Source: SBBG01 sp033717875 (GTDB lineage Bacteria; Pseudomonadota; Gammaproteobacteria; Ga0077554; Ga007554). From it: a stretch of DNA of 64,000 bases. Positions 51,845 through 60,614 of this stretch are shown in pieces. The number at the start of each line of letters is the position of its first letter. Within the stretch, counting starts at the first letter, position 1. The notes under the pieces are model-generated. The model saw nothing but the letters and a program-made list of their open reading frames with translations. It searched no databases and was not told the DNA's origin. Made by a program: the position numbers and the translations under genes. The stretch is from the NCBI GenBank assembly GCA_033717875.1, contig JADDKJ010000010.1:27510-91509 (forward strand). Direction: 5' to 3'.

Positions 51845-52007
51845 CAAACAATTCTCGCATTGTCCTCAACACCCGAACCATCTTACCGTACCAGTCATCT
51901 CCGAGTCATTGTAAAGATTCGTCAATTCCTCCTTCGCCGCATTGTCCAGCTGGTTCTTGCTGGTTACCATGGCGCTCACTTTTACCAACAACATGGAGAC
52001 CCTCCCG

Positions 52008-52721
52008 ATGAAGACGAGGAACATCATCGCCGCCGCCGTATTCGCCGGCGCCACTGGACAGGCGATCGCCGCCGAACCTGCCAAACCATGGAAAGGCGAG
52101 GCCGAGCTGGGCATCGTGTCCACCGGCGGCAACACCGAAACCACCAATGTCAAAGCCCGCGCCGGCGTCGTCTACGAAGTGGAAAAATGGCGGCATACCG
52201 CCCGCATTGATGCGCTCAACACCTCCGACAAAGTGCGCACCACCGCCGAACGCTATCTGGCGTCCTTTAAAAGCGATTATAAATTCGACGAATTCAACTA
52301 CATGTTTGGCCTGATAAGCTACGAAAACGACCGCTTCGCCGGCTTCGACTACCGTGTCACCGAGGCGATCGGTTATGGACGACGCATCATCAACCGCCCC
52401 ACCCTGACACTGGACGCCGAAATCGGCCCCGGCGCGCGTCAGACCAAACTGAAAACCGGCGAATCGGAAAATGAGCTGATCGGCCGCCTGGCAGGCAATC
52501 TGGCGTGGAAGATCAGCGACACCGCCACGTTCACCGAGAACCTCTCCACCGAGATCGGCAAAAACGCCACCATCACCCGTTCGGTCACCGCCCTGACCGC
52601 GCAACTGGTCGGAACCCTGGCGATGAAGTTATCATTTACCGCAAGGCATATCTCCGATGTGCCGGTGGACAGGGAAAAATTGGACACGGAAACCGCGGTG
52701 ACCTTGGTCTACGGCTTCTGA
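52008..52721 (+). CDS. DUF481 outer membrane protein (YdiY-like)
   Basis: A 237-residue exported beta-barrel. The signal peptide MKTRNIIAAAVFAGATGQAIA precedes AEPAKPWKGEAELGIVSTGGNTETTNVKAR, the strand pattern that defines DUF481. It continues with the alternating strands DYKFDEFNYMFGLISYENDRFAGFDYR and ends VTLVYGF with terminal Phe. GGAGA lies eight bases before the chosen ATG. Function is unknown; relatives are salt-induced or stress-related in some bacteria. Confidence 0.9.
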   Translation: MKTRNIIAAAVFAGATGQAIAAEPAKPWKGEAELGIVSTGGNTETTNVKARAGVVYEVEKWRHTARIDALNTSDKVRTTAERYLASFKSDYKFDEFNYMFGLISYENDRFAGFDYRVTEAIGYGRRIINRPTLTLDAEIGPGARQTKLKTGESENELIGRLAGNLAWKISDTATFTENLSTEIGKNATITRSVTALTAQLVGTLAMKLSFTARHISDVPVDREKLDTETAVTLVYGF

Positions 52722-52746
52722 TGGTTTAAGTTAGGAGGATAGTGCT

Positions 52747-53157
52747 ATGAGTATGCTGCAAGAATTCAAAACATTCGCCGTCAAAGGCAATGTCGTCGAT
52801 ATGGCCGTCGGCATCATCATCGGCGCGGCGTTTGGCAAGATCGTGTCTTCGTTCGTGGAAGACGTGGTCATGCCGCCTCTCGGGATGCTTATCGGCGGAG
52901 TCAATTTCTCCGACCTGGCCGTCACCCTGAAAGAAGCCGCGGAAGGAACGGCGGCGGTGACGGTGAATTACGGCAAATTCATTCAAACCGTGTTCGATTT
53001 CACGATCATCGCGTTTGCCATCTTCATCGCCGTGAAAGCCATCAACTCGATGAAGAAAAAGGAAGAAGCGGCCGCCGCCCCGCCGCCTCCGCCACCCGGC
53101 CCCACAGCGGAAGAAAAGCTCTTGACCGAGATCAGGGATTTGCTGCGAACGAAATAG
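52747..53157 (+). CDS. mscL: Large-conductance mechanosensitive channel
   Basis: A 136-residue pentameric channel that releases solutes on osmotic downshock. The N-terminal amphipathic helix and TM1 (LQEFKTFAVKGNVVDMAVGIIIGAAFGKIVSSFVEDVVMPPLGML) are followed by the periplasmic loop and TM2 (FIQTVFDFTIIAFAIFIAVKAINSM). The C-terminal bundle carries an unusual proline tract (PPPPPPGPTAEEKLLTEIRDLL). A strong AGGAGG precedes the start, 25 bases after the DUF481 gene. Confidence 0.97.
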   Translation: MSMLQEFKTFAVKGNVVDMAVGIIIGAAFGKIVSSFVEDVVMPPLGMLIGGVNFSDLAVTLKEAAEGTAAVTVNYGKFIQTVFDFTIIAFAIFIAVKAINSMKKKEEAAAAPPPPPPGPTAEEKLLTEIRDLLRTK

Positions 53158-53163
53158 TAAATT

Positions 53164-53194
53164 CGCCCCATCCCTGACCAAAAGGGATGGGGCG
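53164..53194. terminator. Bidirectional terminator between mscL and response regulator
   Basis: CGCCCCATCCCT and AGGGATGGGGCG form a perfect 12-base stem around GACCAAA, between the convergent stop codons of mscL and the response regulator gene. Confidence 0.75.
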
Positions 53195-53199
53195 ATGCC

Positions 53200-53898
53200 T
53201 TATGCGGCAACCTCTTCGTCGCTCTTCGCCACCCGCTCCAGCCGGTAACCGTGCCGGTACACCGTGGTCAACCGCCACCCGTGATGCGGGCCGATATCCA
53301 GTTTGTTGCGCACCAGGCTGACATGGGTATCCACCGTGCGCGTATTCAGGTCGGGGCGCTGGCCCCATACACTTTCCAGAATATGACCACGGCTGAGCAA
53401 CTGCCCGGCGTGGCGAAACAAAAATTCGGCAAGCTCATATTCCTTGACTGTAAGCTGCGCCGCCTGATCGCCATAATGAATCGTCCGGCTGCCGCGATCG
53501 AAACGGTACGGCGCGAATTCCGTCGTCTGATCCGCGCCGACGCGCCGCTGCACGGCACGAAGACGGGCCAGCAGCTCCATGCGCCGCACCGGCTTTATCA
53601 TGTAATCGTCCGCCCCCGCCTCCAGCGCCATGACGATGTCTTCCTCGCTGTCCCGCGCCGTGACGAACAAAATGGGAATATGCCAGTCCAGCCGCTCGCG
53701 GACGCGCGTCACCACATCGATACCGCTCAGTCCCGGCAACTCCCAGTCGATCAACAGCAGATCGAAGGTATCCCGCCCCAGAGCCCGCAGCAGCGCCTCA
53801 CCTGAGGCGAAGGGGTAACACCTGAAGTCTTCCTGCTGCAACCACTTCTGCAACAGATCGACCTGAGAGGGGTCGTCTTCCAGTAGTGCAATACGCAA
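53200..53898 (-). CDS. OmpR/PhoB-family response regulator, no adjacent kinase
   Basis: A 232-residue two-domain regulator. The receiver has acidic residues in LLEDDPSQ, the phosphorylation site Asp51 (LLIDWELPGLSG), the switch Thr in FVTARDSEED and the Lys in DDYMIKPVRRME. The C-terminal winged helix ends DLNTRTVDTHVSLVRNKLDIGP and TVYRHGYRLE. No histidine kinase is adjacent, so the signal is unknown. It faces mscL across a terminator and is divergent from sodB, which might be under its control. Confidence 0.92.
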   Translation of the reverse strand: MRIALLEDDPSQVDLLQKWLQQEDFRCYPFASGEALLRALGRDTFDLLLIDWELPGLSGIDVVTRVRERLDWHIPILFVTARDSEEDIVMALEAGADDYMIKPVRRMELLARLRAVQRRVGADQTTEFAPYRFDRGSRTIHYGDQAAQLTVKEYELAEFLFRHAGQLLSRGHILESVWGQRPDLNTRTVDTHVSLVRNKLDIGPHHGWRLTTVYRHGYRLERVAKSDEEVAA

Positions 53899-54073
53899 GG
53901 GGGTGCCTCCTGAAGTTCGAATAAATTCACACCGGCTTCACAGCAGTGGTTACAATATACCCTCCAGAACCAGAGAAGAGTAGCTGAGCCACAACGGCTT
54001 GCAATCCCGCCCGCATTTTCCTAGACTGATTCTACAATGCATTACCACCGAATAATATCGCAAGGAGAGAAAC

Positions 54074-54655
54074 ATGGTACACACCCTGCCCGAATTACCC
54101 TACGCCAAGAATGCCCTTGAACCGCACATCTCGGCCGAGACCATCGAATACCACTACGGCAAGCATCATCAGGCCTATGTCAACAACCTCAACAACCTCG
54201 TCCCCGGCACCGAATTCGAGAACATGACACTGGAAGAAATCGTCATGAAATCCACCGGTGGCATTTTCAACAACGCCGCCCAGGTCTGGAACCATACCTT
54301 CTACTGGCACTGCCTCAGTCCCAACGGCGGCGGCGAGCCGGGTGGCGCGCTGCGTGACGCGATCGACAAGGCTTTTGGCTCTTTCGAGGAATTCAAGAAA
54401 AAATTCACCCAGACCGCCATCACCACCTTCGGCTCCGGCTGGGCCTGGCTGGTGCAAAACAAGGATGGCTCACTCGCCATCGTCAGCACCGGCAACGCCG
54501 CCACTCCCATGACCGCCGGACAAAAGGCGCTGCTCACCTGCGATGTCTGGGAACACGCCTATTACATCGACTATCGCAACGCCCGCCCATCCTACGTCGA
54601 TCACTTCTGGAATCTCGTGAACTGGGATTTCGTGGCGAAAAACCTGGCTTCGTAA
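54074..54655 (+). CDS. sodB: Iron superoxide dismutase
   Basis: A 193-residue cytoplasmic SOD. Metal ligands are His27 (EYHYGKHH), His74 (VWNHTFYWHC), Asp157 and His161 (CDVWEHAYYIDY), all at the E. coli FeSOD positions. Residues AAQVWNHTFYW and QTAITTFGSGWAWLV favour iron over manganese. The SD AAGGAGAG is strong. A terminator follows at 54681-54710. It joins rubrerythrin, msrA and msrB in the oxidative-stress theme of the window. Confidence 0.96.
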   Translation: MVHTLPELPYAKNALEPHISAETIEYHYGKHHQAYVNNLNNLVPGTEFENMTLEEIVMKSTGGIFNNAAQVWNHTFYWHCLSPNGGGEPGGALRDAIDKAFGSFEEFKKKFTQTAITTFGSGWAWLVQNKDGSLAIVSTGNAATPMTAGQKALLTCDVWEHAYYIDYRNARPSYVDHFWNLVNWDFVAKNLAS

Positions 54656-54680
54656 ACCTTCACGAACAGCCTTGCCCGGA

Positions 54681-54710
54681 GGGGGAGCCGAAGATCGGAC
54701 TCCCCCTTTT
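54681..54710 (+). terminator. Rho-independent terminator of sodB
   Basis: GGGGGAG-CCG and CGG-A-CTCCCCC form a stem with one bulge, followed by TTTT. It lies 26 bases after the sodB stop codon. Confidence 0.8.
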
Positions 54711-54779
54711 CAATTCCGGTTTTTCTCCTTATTCTGACGACCTTGGGGCCGCGCATTTTCACTGCGCCCGGGAGATCGG

Positions 54780-55496
54780 ATGAAAAAAGGCGAAAAGGTG
54801 GCATTTTGGGCCTCGGGAATCGGCCTCGGGGTGGTTTTGGTCGTCACCACGCTCATGGAACAGGATCACCAGCAGAAATCCCGGCAGGAGCATCTCTCAA
54901 CCATCACCGAGCAACGGCTGATCTCATCCTATGTCGGACCGGGCGTTCGCATCATCAACGCCGGCCTGAACCCGGCCGATCTGCCGGACGCCAATAGCCG
55001 TGGCGCGGCCGCCCTCACCACCTATTGCGTGCAATGCCACGAACTACCCAATCCCGCCATGCACACCACCGGCGAATGGCAAACCATCCTCGCCCGCATG
55101 GAAGAACACATCGTCATCCGCCGCGGCGGCGTGGCCAAGGTCGCCATGCCCTCGCAACAGGCGTGGACCGCGCTGCGCGATTACCTGGGCCGCCACGCTC
55201 AAAAGCCATTGGACCCGGCACAATTCAAGGATCTGGACACGCCGGCGGGCAAAGCCTTTCTCACCACCTGCTCACAATGCCACACCGCGCCGGCACCCAG
55301 TCAACACACCGCGAAGGAGTGGCCCCGGGTAGTGGTGCGGATGAAATACAACATGGAAACCGCCGGCAAGGAAATACCGGGAGACGATGCCACCCGGCTC
55401 ATCATTGGTTATTTGCAGCGCCATGCCGGCGACAGGATCGCCTTAGAACCTGTTCATGCACCGCAGCCTACCCCTGTCCCTCCCAAGCCGCAGTAG
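54780..55496 (+). CDS. Membrane-anchored diheme cytochrome c
   Basis: A 238-residue protein with an N-terminal membrane helix (KVAFWASGIGLGVVLVVTTLM) and two heme sites: Cys83-Cys86-His87 (TYCVQCHELP) and Cys164-Cys167-His168 (TTCSQCHTAP). The two heme regions are similar to each other (TTGEWQTILARMEEH and TAKEWPRVVVRMKYN), so the protein arose by duplication of one heme unit. The C-terminus is Pro-rich. It should carry electrons at the periplasmic face. Its last 43 bases overlap the convergent msrA gene. Confidence 0.87.
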   Translation: MKKGEKVAFWASGIGLGVVLVVTTLMEQDHQQKSRQEHLSTITEQRLISSYVGPGVRIINAGLNPADLPDANSRGAAALTTYCVQCHELPNPAMHTTGEWQTILARMEEHIVIRRGGVAKVAMPSQQAWTALRDYLGRHAQKPLDPAQFKDLDTPAGKAFLTTCSQCHTAPAPSQHTAKEWPRVVVRMKYNMETAGKEIPGDDATRLIIGYLQRHAGDRIALEPVHAPQPTPVPPKPQ

Positions 55497-56083
55497 CCAT
55501 CAGGATTCTTGGCCAGATATTGCTGGTGATACTCCTCCGCGTAATAAAACTCCGGCGCGGGGTGGACGATCTCGGTGGTGATGACACCGTAACCCGCGAC
55601 GCTCAGGGCTTGCTGATACGCCTCTTTCGAGGCCAATGCAGCGCCGCGTTGCGCCGCGCTGTAAGCATAAATCCCCGAGCGGTATTGCGTGCCGGTGTCG
55701 TTGCCCTGCCGCATGCCTTGCGTGGGGTCGTGCGATTCCCAAAATACTTTCAGCAACTGTTCGTAGCTGGCCGCCCGGGGATCGTACACCACCCTCACCA
55801 CCTCGTTGTGGCCGGTCATGCCGGCACAGACTTCGCGGTAGGTCGGATTGGGCGTGTAGCCGCCGGCATAGCCAACCGCCGTGGAATAAACGCCGGGAAT
55901 TTGCCAGAACTTGCGTTCCGCGCCCCAGAAGCAGCCCAGCCCGAACATCGCCATTTCCATGCCTTCAGGAAAAGGCGGCATGACGCGATGGCCGTTCACA
56001 TCATGCCGGTCCAGCACGGCCATTTTCTCGGCGCGACCCGGCAGGGCTTCGTGCGGGGCGACCATGGCCGGCTTTTTCATCAT
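55454..56083 (-). CDS. msrA: Peptide methionine-(S)-sulfoxide reductase
   Basis: A 209-residue reductase. The catalytic Cys51 lies in FGLGCFWGAERKFW, and the resolving cysteines are at the C-terminus (YCGLGGTGVGCGA). GYAGGYTPNPTYREVCAG and GIYAYSAAQ are family motifs. The start at 56083 sits five bases before the end of the upstream hydrolase gene; 56080 is an alternative. It repairs oxidised methionine. The 3' end overlaps the diheme cytochrome gene on the other strand by 43 bases. msrB is at 62775-63176. Confidence 0.95.
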   Translation of the reverse strand: MMKKPAMVAPHEALPGRAEKMAVLDRHDVNGHRVMPPFPEGMEMAMFGLGCFWGAERKFWQIPGVYSTAVGYAGGYTPNPTYREVCAGMTGHNEVVRVVYDPRAASYEQLLKVFWESHDPTQGMRQGNDTGTQYRSGIYAYSAAQRGAALASKEAYQQALSVAGYGVITTEIVHPAPEFYYAEEYHQQYLAKNPDGYCGLGGTGVGCGA

Positions 56084-56087
56084 CACG

Positions 56088-56882
56088 TTATTTTCTGAAT
56101 AACTTGGTGAAAAACATCTGCATCTCGTCCCAGGAGCGACGGTCCGCCTCGGCGTTGTATTCCAGCGGCATGTTGAATTTCTGGCCGTAGGCATCGGCGT
56201 CGGGATTGGTAAAGCCGTGCTTGGCGCCAGGATAGGAAATGAATTTGTAATTCACTTTGGCCTTTTCCATTTCCTTCTTGAATTGCCCGATCTGCTCCGA
56301 AGTGACGAAGGGGTCGTCCGCGCCGTTCAGCACCAGCACCCTGGCCTTCACCTTGCCACGCTGCGCGGGATGAGCGGTGGGCAGGCTGCCGTGAAAACTC
56401 ACCACGCCATCGAGCGGCACACCGAGGCGCGCCATCTCCAGCACCACGCCGCCACCGAAGCAATAGCCTATCGCCGCGATGTGGCGCGAATCGACACCAG
56501 GCTGGTTTTCCAACAGTTTCATCGCCGCCAGGAAGCGCGCCTTGGCAGCCTCCCTGTTTTTGGCCACCTCGCCCGCGAACTTGCTGGCATCGTCCGGGTG
56601 TTCGGCCTGCTTGCCGTTGCCATACATATCTACCGCCAGCGCGACGTAGCCCAACTCGGCCAGCATGCGCGCACGCTTGCGGGCGTATTCGTTGTGCCCC
56701 CACCACTCGTGCACCACCAGCACACCGGGCCGCTTGCCCTTGATGCTGTCGTCATGGGCAAGATATCCCTTGAGCACCGTGTCGCCAGCCTTGTAATCGA
56801 CTTCCCGCGTCTGCACCGCGGCTTGCGCTGCGGCGATAAAACCGGCGAACAATAACAAACCCGCCAACCATGCGCGCCTCAT
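56088..56882 (-). CDS. Secreted dienelactone hydrolase family protein
   Basis: A 264-residue alpha/beta hydrolase with a signal peptide (RRAWLAGLLLFAGFIAAAQA-AVQ). The nucleophile is Cys141 in IGYCFGGGVVLEM, with an acidic residue in LNGADDPFV and His in GAKHGFTNPDAD. VVHEWWGHNEYARKRAR is the conserved DLH segment. The start at 56882 has AGGAGG upstream. The typical substrate of the family is dienelactone, but exported relatives with broad or unknown substrates are frequent. It lies upstream of msrA on the same strand. Confidence 0.88.
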   Translation of the reverse strand: MRRAWLAGLLLFAGFIAAAQAAVQTREVDYKAGDTVLKGYLAHDDSIKGKRPGVLVVHEWWGHNEYARKRARMLAELGYVALAVDMYGNGKQAEHPDDASKFAGEVAKNREAAKARFLAAMKLLENQPGVDSRHIAAIGYCFGGGVVLEMARLGVPLDGVVSFHGSLPTAHPAQRGKVKARVLVLNGADDPFVTSEQIGQFKKEMEKAKVNYKFISYPGAKHGFTNPDADAYGQKFNMPLEYNAEADRRSWDEMQMFFTKLFRK

Positions 56883-56923
56883 GTCGAAATCCTCCTGCTG
56901 TTGGTTTTTAGGAATATGTTGGG

Positions 56924-57658
56924 TCAATCTTCATCCTGCGTCAACAATCGTTGCACCACCGCGCCCGCCAGCGTCAGCCCAAACAGCGCCGGCATGTAAC
57001 TCACCGTGCCATTGACGGCCCGCGCGCGGCCTTGGCTGACCGGCTGGGGCGGCAGCGGTTTGGCGGGCGGCTCGGTGGACCATACCGCCAGCACACCGCG
57101 ATCGACATCGAGCCGGCGCGCCCGGCGGCGCACATGCCGCGCCAGCTTGCAGATCTCCGAATCCATCAGGTCGCCGGTCTTGATCAGCGCGGGGTCGAGC
57201 TTGTTGCCCGCCCCCATGCTGGAGGCGACGGGAATGCCTTTGTGATAAGCGGTGGCGATCAGCGCCACCTTGCAGCTCATGCTGTCGATGCAGTCGATGA
57301 CGAAGTCGTAATCGCCTTGCAGCGCCTTTTCCATGGTGCTGATCATCAGCAGCTCTTCGACCAGGGTCAGCTCGCAATCGGGATTGATGTCGCGGATGCG
57401 CGCCGCCATCACCTGGACCTTCTTTTGCCCTACCGTAGACCGCATCGCCGGCAATTGCCGGTTCATGTTGGAGCCGGACACCACATCATGATCGACCAGC
57501 GTCAACCGGCCCACGCCGGTGCGAGCCAGCGCCTCGGCGGCATAAGAGCCGACACCGCCGAGGCCCGCGAGAAAAACATTCGCGTTACGCAAGCGCTCCA
57601 GTCCTTCGTCGCCCAGCAGGATATGGGTGCGCTCGAACAGGGGGGATAGATTACTCAT
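56924..57658 (-). CDS. tcdA: tRNA threonylcarbamoyladenosine dehydratase
   Basis: A 244-residue E1-like enzyme (CsdL/YgdL) that cyclises t6A at position 37 of tRNAs. The ATP site is VFLAGLGGVGSYAAEALARTGVGRLTLVDHDVV with SNMNRQLPA. VIDCIDSMSCKVALI and VNGTVSYMPALFGLTLAG are family motifs. It stands at the head of the tcdA-hydrolase-msrA run on the minus strand. Length and motif order match E. coli TcdA closely. Confidence 0.95.
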   Translation of the reverse strand: MSNLSPLFERTHILLGDEGLERLRNANVFLAGLGGVGSYAAEALARTGVGRLTLVDHDVVSGSNMNRQLPAMRSTVGQKKVQVMAARIRDINPDCELTLVEELLMISTMEKALQGDYDFVIDCIDSMSCKVALIATAYHKGIPVASSMGAGNKLDPALIKTGDLMDSEICKLARHVRRRARRLDVDRGVLAVWSTEPPAKPLPPQPVSQGRARAVNGTVSYMPALFGLTLAGAVVQRLLTQDED

Positions 57659-57903
57659 GTCTTATGGATGAAGTTACTCAAGGAGTTCGGGAATCCAGCG
57701 GGTCCACCGCTGACGGCCTGACCCACTTTATCCGCCTCGTCAAAAAAAGCACATTTTCTTTTATTAACAAACGGTTATTATACCCGCTGCGTAACGCGCC
57801 CGTCGAGGCTCGTAACCCACGGTGGAGCCGCTACCCGGCAACTTATGGCAGCTCTGAATTAATCAGAGGTTCCTTCTGCGGCAACAAGCAGCATCCCGTG
57901 TCA

Positions 57904-57932
57904 TTGTAGCGTGATGCGCAACATGCTATAGT
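57904..57932 (+). promoter_or_regulatory. Promoter of the higBA operon
   Basis: TTGTAG (57904-57909) and TATAGT (57927-57932) are 17 bases apart, directly in front of the toxin ATG at 57938. TGCGCA and TGCGCC half-sites flank the -10 box and could be HigA contacts. The rest of the 57659-57900 gap shows no supported gene. Confidence 0.65.
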
Positions 57933-57937
57933 GCGCC

Positions 57938-58216
57938 ATGATCAAGTCATTCCGGCACAAAGGCCTACGAAAATTTTTTGAAACCGGGAGCACCGCCGGA
58001 ATCCAGATCAGCCATGCCAAGCGGCTCCGCATGCAGCTGGCCGCGCTCAACACCGCGCAGTCGATTGACGACATGGACATCCCAGGCTTCGCGCTTCATC
58101 CTCTCAAAGGAGCCGTGCGCGGCCGCTGGGCTATCTCCGTCAACGGAAACTGGCGCTTAACATTTGAATTCAACGACGGAAATGCGTTCGTCTTAGACTA
58201 CGAGGACTATCACTGA
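57938..58216 (+). CDS. higB: HigB-type toxin (RelE superfamily)
   Basis: A 92-residue mRNA interferase toxin. MIKSFRHKGLRKFFETGS is the typical start, and the middle (RMQLAALNTAQSIDDMDIPGFALHPLKGAVRGRWAISVNGNWRLTFEF) is the plasmid-maintenance-killer fold with conserved Arg/Lys. The toxin gene is first and the antitoxin second, the inverted order that defines higBA. Its TGA shares a base with the antitoxin ATG. HigB cuts translated mRNAs on the ribosome in related systems. Confidence 0.93.
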   Translation: MIKSFRHKGLRKFFETGSTAGIQISHAKRLRMQLAALNTAQSIDDMDIPGFALHPLKGAVRGRWAISVNGNWRLTFEFNDGNAFVLDYEDYH

Positions 58217-58509
58217 TGGCCATGCACAATCCTCCTCACCCAGGCGAGTTCATCACCGAAATCTACTTGGAGCCTAACGGCATCAGTGGCCGCGAACTTG
58301 CCGAAAAGCTGGACGTTGCCGCATCCACGATCAGCAGAATCCTCAAAGGCACGAGCCGCGTTACGCCAGAAATGGCGCTTCGCCTCTCTAAAGCTATTGG
58401 CCGCACGCCCGAAAGCTGGCTCGCCATGCAGGACCATCACGACCTCTGGCTGGCACGAAAACACGTCGACCTGAAAAGTGTTGGAAAGCTGAAATTGGCC
58501 ATGGCTTAA
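58216..58509 (+). CDS. higA: HigA-type antitoxin (XRE family)
   Basis: A 97-residue helix-turn-helix protein. The N-terminus MHNPPHPGEFITEIYLEPNGISGRELAEKLDVAASTISRILKG is the HigA fingerprint, followed by RVTPEMALRLSKAIGRTPESWLAMQ. It neutralises the toxin and represses the shared promoter. The ATG overlaps the higB stop by one base. A second in-frame ATG two codons later is an alternative. Confidence 0.94.
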   Translation: MAMHNPPHPGEFITEIYLEPNGISGRELAEKLDVAASTISRILKGTSRVTPEMALRLSKAIGRTPESWLAMQDHHDLWLARKHVDLKSVGKLKLAMA

Positions 58510-58576
58510 CGCATCACCCGACGAGGGGGTGCATAGTGGATCCAATCGATTAGCCGGGGCTTTAAACAGGCCAATC

Positions 58577-59341
58577 TCAAGCCAGCGCCAGCACCTCGCG
58601 GGCGTTTCGCGTGGTCTGCGCGGCGAGAAACTCCGGCGCTTCGTCGCATACGTCCGCCAGCGTGGCGAGGCAATCGACCAGGTATTCGGGGCTGTTGCGC
58701 TCGCCGCGGTGGGCAGCGGGCGTCATATCGGGGGCATCGGTCTCCAGCACGATGCTTTCCAACGGCAATTCGCGCGCCAGCCGCCGCAGCTTGCTGGAAC
58801 GTTCATAAGTAAGCATGCCACCAAAGCCAAGCTTGAAACCCAGGCCGATATAGTGCCGCGCTTGCTCCAGGCTGCCATTGAAAGCATGGACGATGCCACC
58901 GCGCACCCGCACGCGGCGCAAGGCGATCAACGCCGGGTCGTGCGCCTTGCGCACATGCAATATCACCGGCAAGCCGGCAGCACGGGCGATGGCAAGCTGG
59001 GCCTCGAACAGGAATTGCTGACGCTGGCGATCGAGCGCTTCTTCGTGGTAATCCAGACCGATCTCGCCAATCGCCACGGGCCGCTCCTTCGTCAACCATG
59101 CTTCCAGGTCGGCGAGGTGTTCATCGAGATGTTGGCCGGCATAGAGCGGATGCAGACCCAACGCGGGATAAAGCCCCTCCGCTCGCCGGCACAACGCCAG
59201 CAATCCATCCCAACCCGCGGCGGCGACGGCCGGTACGACGATCCGCGCGATGCCCAGCGCACGGCAACGGGCGATGATCCGGTCGCGGTCGGCGTCGAAA
59301 TCCGTGACATCGAGGTGGCAATGGGTATCGACCAGATCCAT
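58577..59341 (-). CDS. TatD family metal-dependent hydrolase
   Basis: A 254-residue TIM-barrel metallohydrolase. Metal ligands are in VDTHCHLD at the N-terminus, Glu in IGEIGLDYH, His in ILHVRKAHD, His in VHAFNG and Asp in LETDAPDM. TatD proteins are 3'-5' DNA exonucleases in some bacteria; paralogues YcfH and YjjV have other or unknown substrates. It lies ten bases after the beta-propeller gene on the same strand. Confidence 0.9.
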   Translation of the reverse strand: MDLVDTHCHLDVTDFDADRDRIIARCRALGIARIVVPAVAAAGWDGLLALCRRAEGLYPALGLHPLYAGQHLDEHLADLEAWLTKERPVAIGEIGLDYHEEALDRQRQQFLFEAQLAIARAAGLPVILHVRKAHDPALIALRRVRVRGGIVHAFNGSLEQARHYIGLGFKLGFGGMLTYERSSKLRRLARELPLESIVLETDAPDMTPAAHRGERNSPEYLVDCLATLADVCDEAPEFLAAQTTRNAREVLALA

Positions 59342-59351
59342 TACCGATGGT

Positions 59352-60614
59352 TTATGCCCGGTCTCCCAACATCCAGATGCGCGAGTGCGCCCCGGGCGCG
59401 GTAACGGCGATGCTCTCCAGCACGGCGTCGCTTTGACCGTCGATCACCGCCAGTGCTCCGCTCTCGGCATGGGAGGCGAACACCCGTTCGGTGCGCCCGT
59501 TTTGAGCCAGGAAGGCCAGCGATCCGGCGGGACCGCTCTTGATCTGCCGCGTCAGACGCAGCTTCGGCAAAGCGGTCAAGTCCAATGCCAGCACCACGTC
59601 GGTCTTGAGGTTGGCCTGCTGTTCGGGACTGCCCGAGCTGCTGGTGGTGAAATACAACTTGCTGCCTTCGGGGTTGAAGTAATATTTGCTGAGGTAGACA
59701 TCGGGCACATCCAGCGTGTCCACCACTTCGTTGGCCGCGGTATCGAACACCGCTACTTTGGCGATGACGTGATGCGGGTCGGACTTGCGGTCCGCGCCGC
59801 GCGCGATCAGGTAACGTCCGCCCGGCGTGGCGAAGAGGTTGCTATAGCCTTTGAGACTCATCCGCCCTTCGATGGTGTTGGTGAGCGGATCGATGATGGC
59901 GAGAGTGCCGTAACCGCTGTTGAGGTTGTAGAGCTTGCCGGACAGCGGCGAATAGGCCAACCCGTGAGGGTAGGCGGTATTGGGGGTTTTGTCCGCCACA
60001 TCGCTCTCACGCGCCGCCTCGCACAAATTGATAGTGGCGAGCACCGTGAGATAAGTCGTGTCATCCTGCGGATCGTTGCCGATGACGGTGATGGTGCCAT
60101 CGTTGAGGTTGCTGATCCAGGCGCGGCGCGGCACGTTTGGCGCTGTGGCCGAGGGAATGGTGAACGCCGCCTGGTGATGGCCGCGCCCCACGCAGATGGT
60201 CTTGAGGAATCGGGCGGCGGCGCTGGCGGTATTGTCGATCACCGTCACCGACGAACCCTGGTCGCCACAGTTGAGCGTGTCGTTGCCGGTTTCCTTGTCG
60301 CCGTCGTTCATGAACCAGTCGCGGCTGGAATACGGGTCGGCATAGAGATGGGCGGGGAAGCCATCCGCCGGAAAACCGGCCTGCACGCGGATCTCTTTTG
60401 TCTTGGGATCGAGCAGCACCACCTGCCGCTCCGGCGTCACTCCGGCCAGGATGGGCTTGAGCATTTTGTCCAGACCGGTGTCGGGTTCGACAGGGAGATG
60501 CTCGACCGAGGTCTGGCCGTTGCTGCGTTGCACAATGTGGATGGAGCCCATCTTGCGATCGCCGATGTAATACACCACCGCGAAGTCCAGCCCGGCCTTG
60601 CCTGCGTTATTCAT
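59352..60614 (-). CDS. YVTN-type beta-propeller protein of unknown function
   Basis: A 420-residue protein without signal peptide. Repeating blade motifs are visible: SVTVIDNTASAAARFLKTICVG, GTITVIGNDPQ, TLAIIDPLTNTIEGRMSLKG, KVAVFDTAANEVVDTLDVPDVYLSKYYFNPEGSKLYFT, and GALAVIDGQSDAVLESIAV. This is the 40-residue YVTN repeat seen in surface-layer and cytochrome-related propellers. The first 100 residues do not look repetitive. GRGHHQAAF and CGDQGSS suggest possible ligand sites but no catalytic motif is certain. Function is unknown; it may be cotranscribed with the TatD gene. Confidence 0.72.
   Translation of the reverse strand: MNNAGKAGLDFAVVYYIGDRKMGSIHIVQRSNGQTSVEHLPVEPDTGLDKMLKPILAGVTPERQVVLLDPKTKEIRVQAGFPADGFPAHLYADPYSSRDWFMNDGDKETGNDTLNCGDQGSSVTVIDNTASAAARFLKTICVGRGHHQAAFTIPSATAPNVPRRAWISNLNDGTITVIGNDPQDDTTYLTVLATINLCEAARESDVADKTPNTAYPHGLAYSPLSGKLYNLNSGYGTLAIIDPLTNTIEGRMSLKGYSNLFATPGGRYLIARGADRKSDPHHVIAKVAVFDTAANEVVDTLDVPDVYLSKYYFNPEGSKLYFTTSSSGSPEQQANLKTDVVLALDLTALPKLRLTRQIKSGPAGSLAFLAQNGRTERVFASHAESGALAVIDGQSDAVLESIAVTAPGAHSRIWMLGDRA

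Noticed and set aside
56903..56913. GGTTTTTAGGA near the dienelactone hydrolase gene
   Set aside because: Eleven bases match the element end, but there is no further similarity and no second terminus.
57664..57909. 81-codon open frame between tcdA and higB
   Set aside because: No SD, mixed composition, no motif; it ends inside the higBA promoter.
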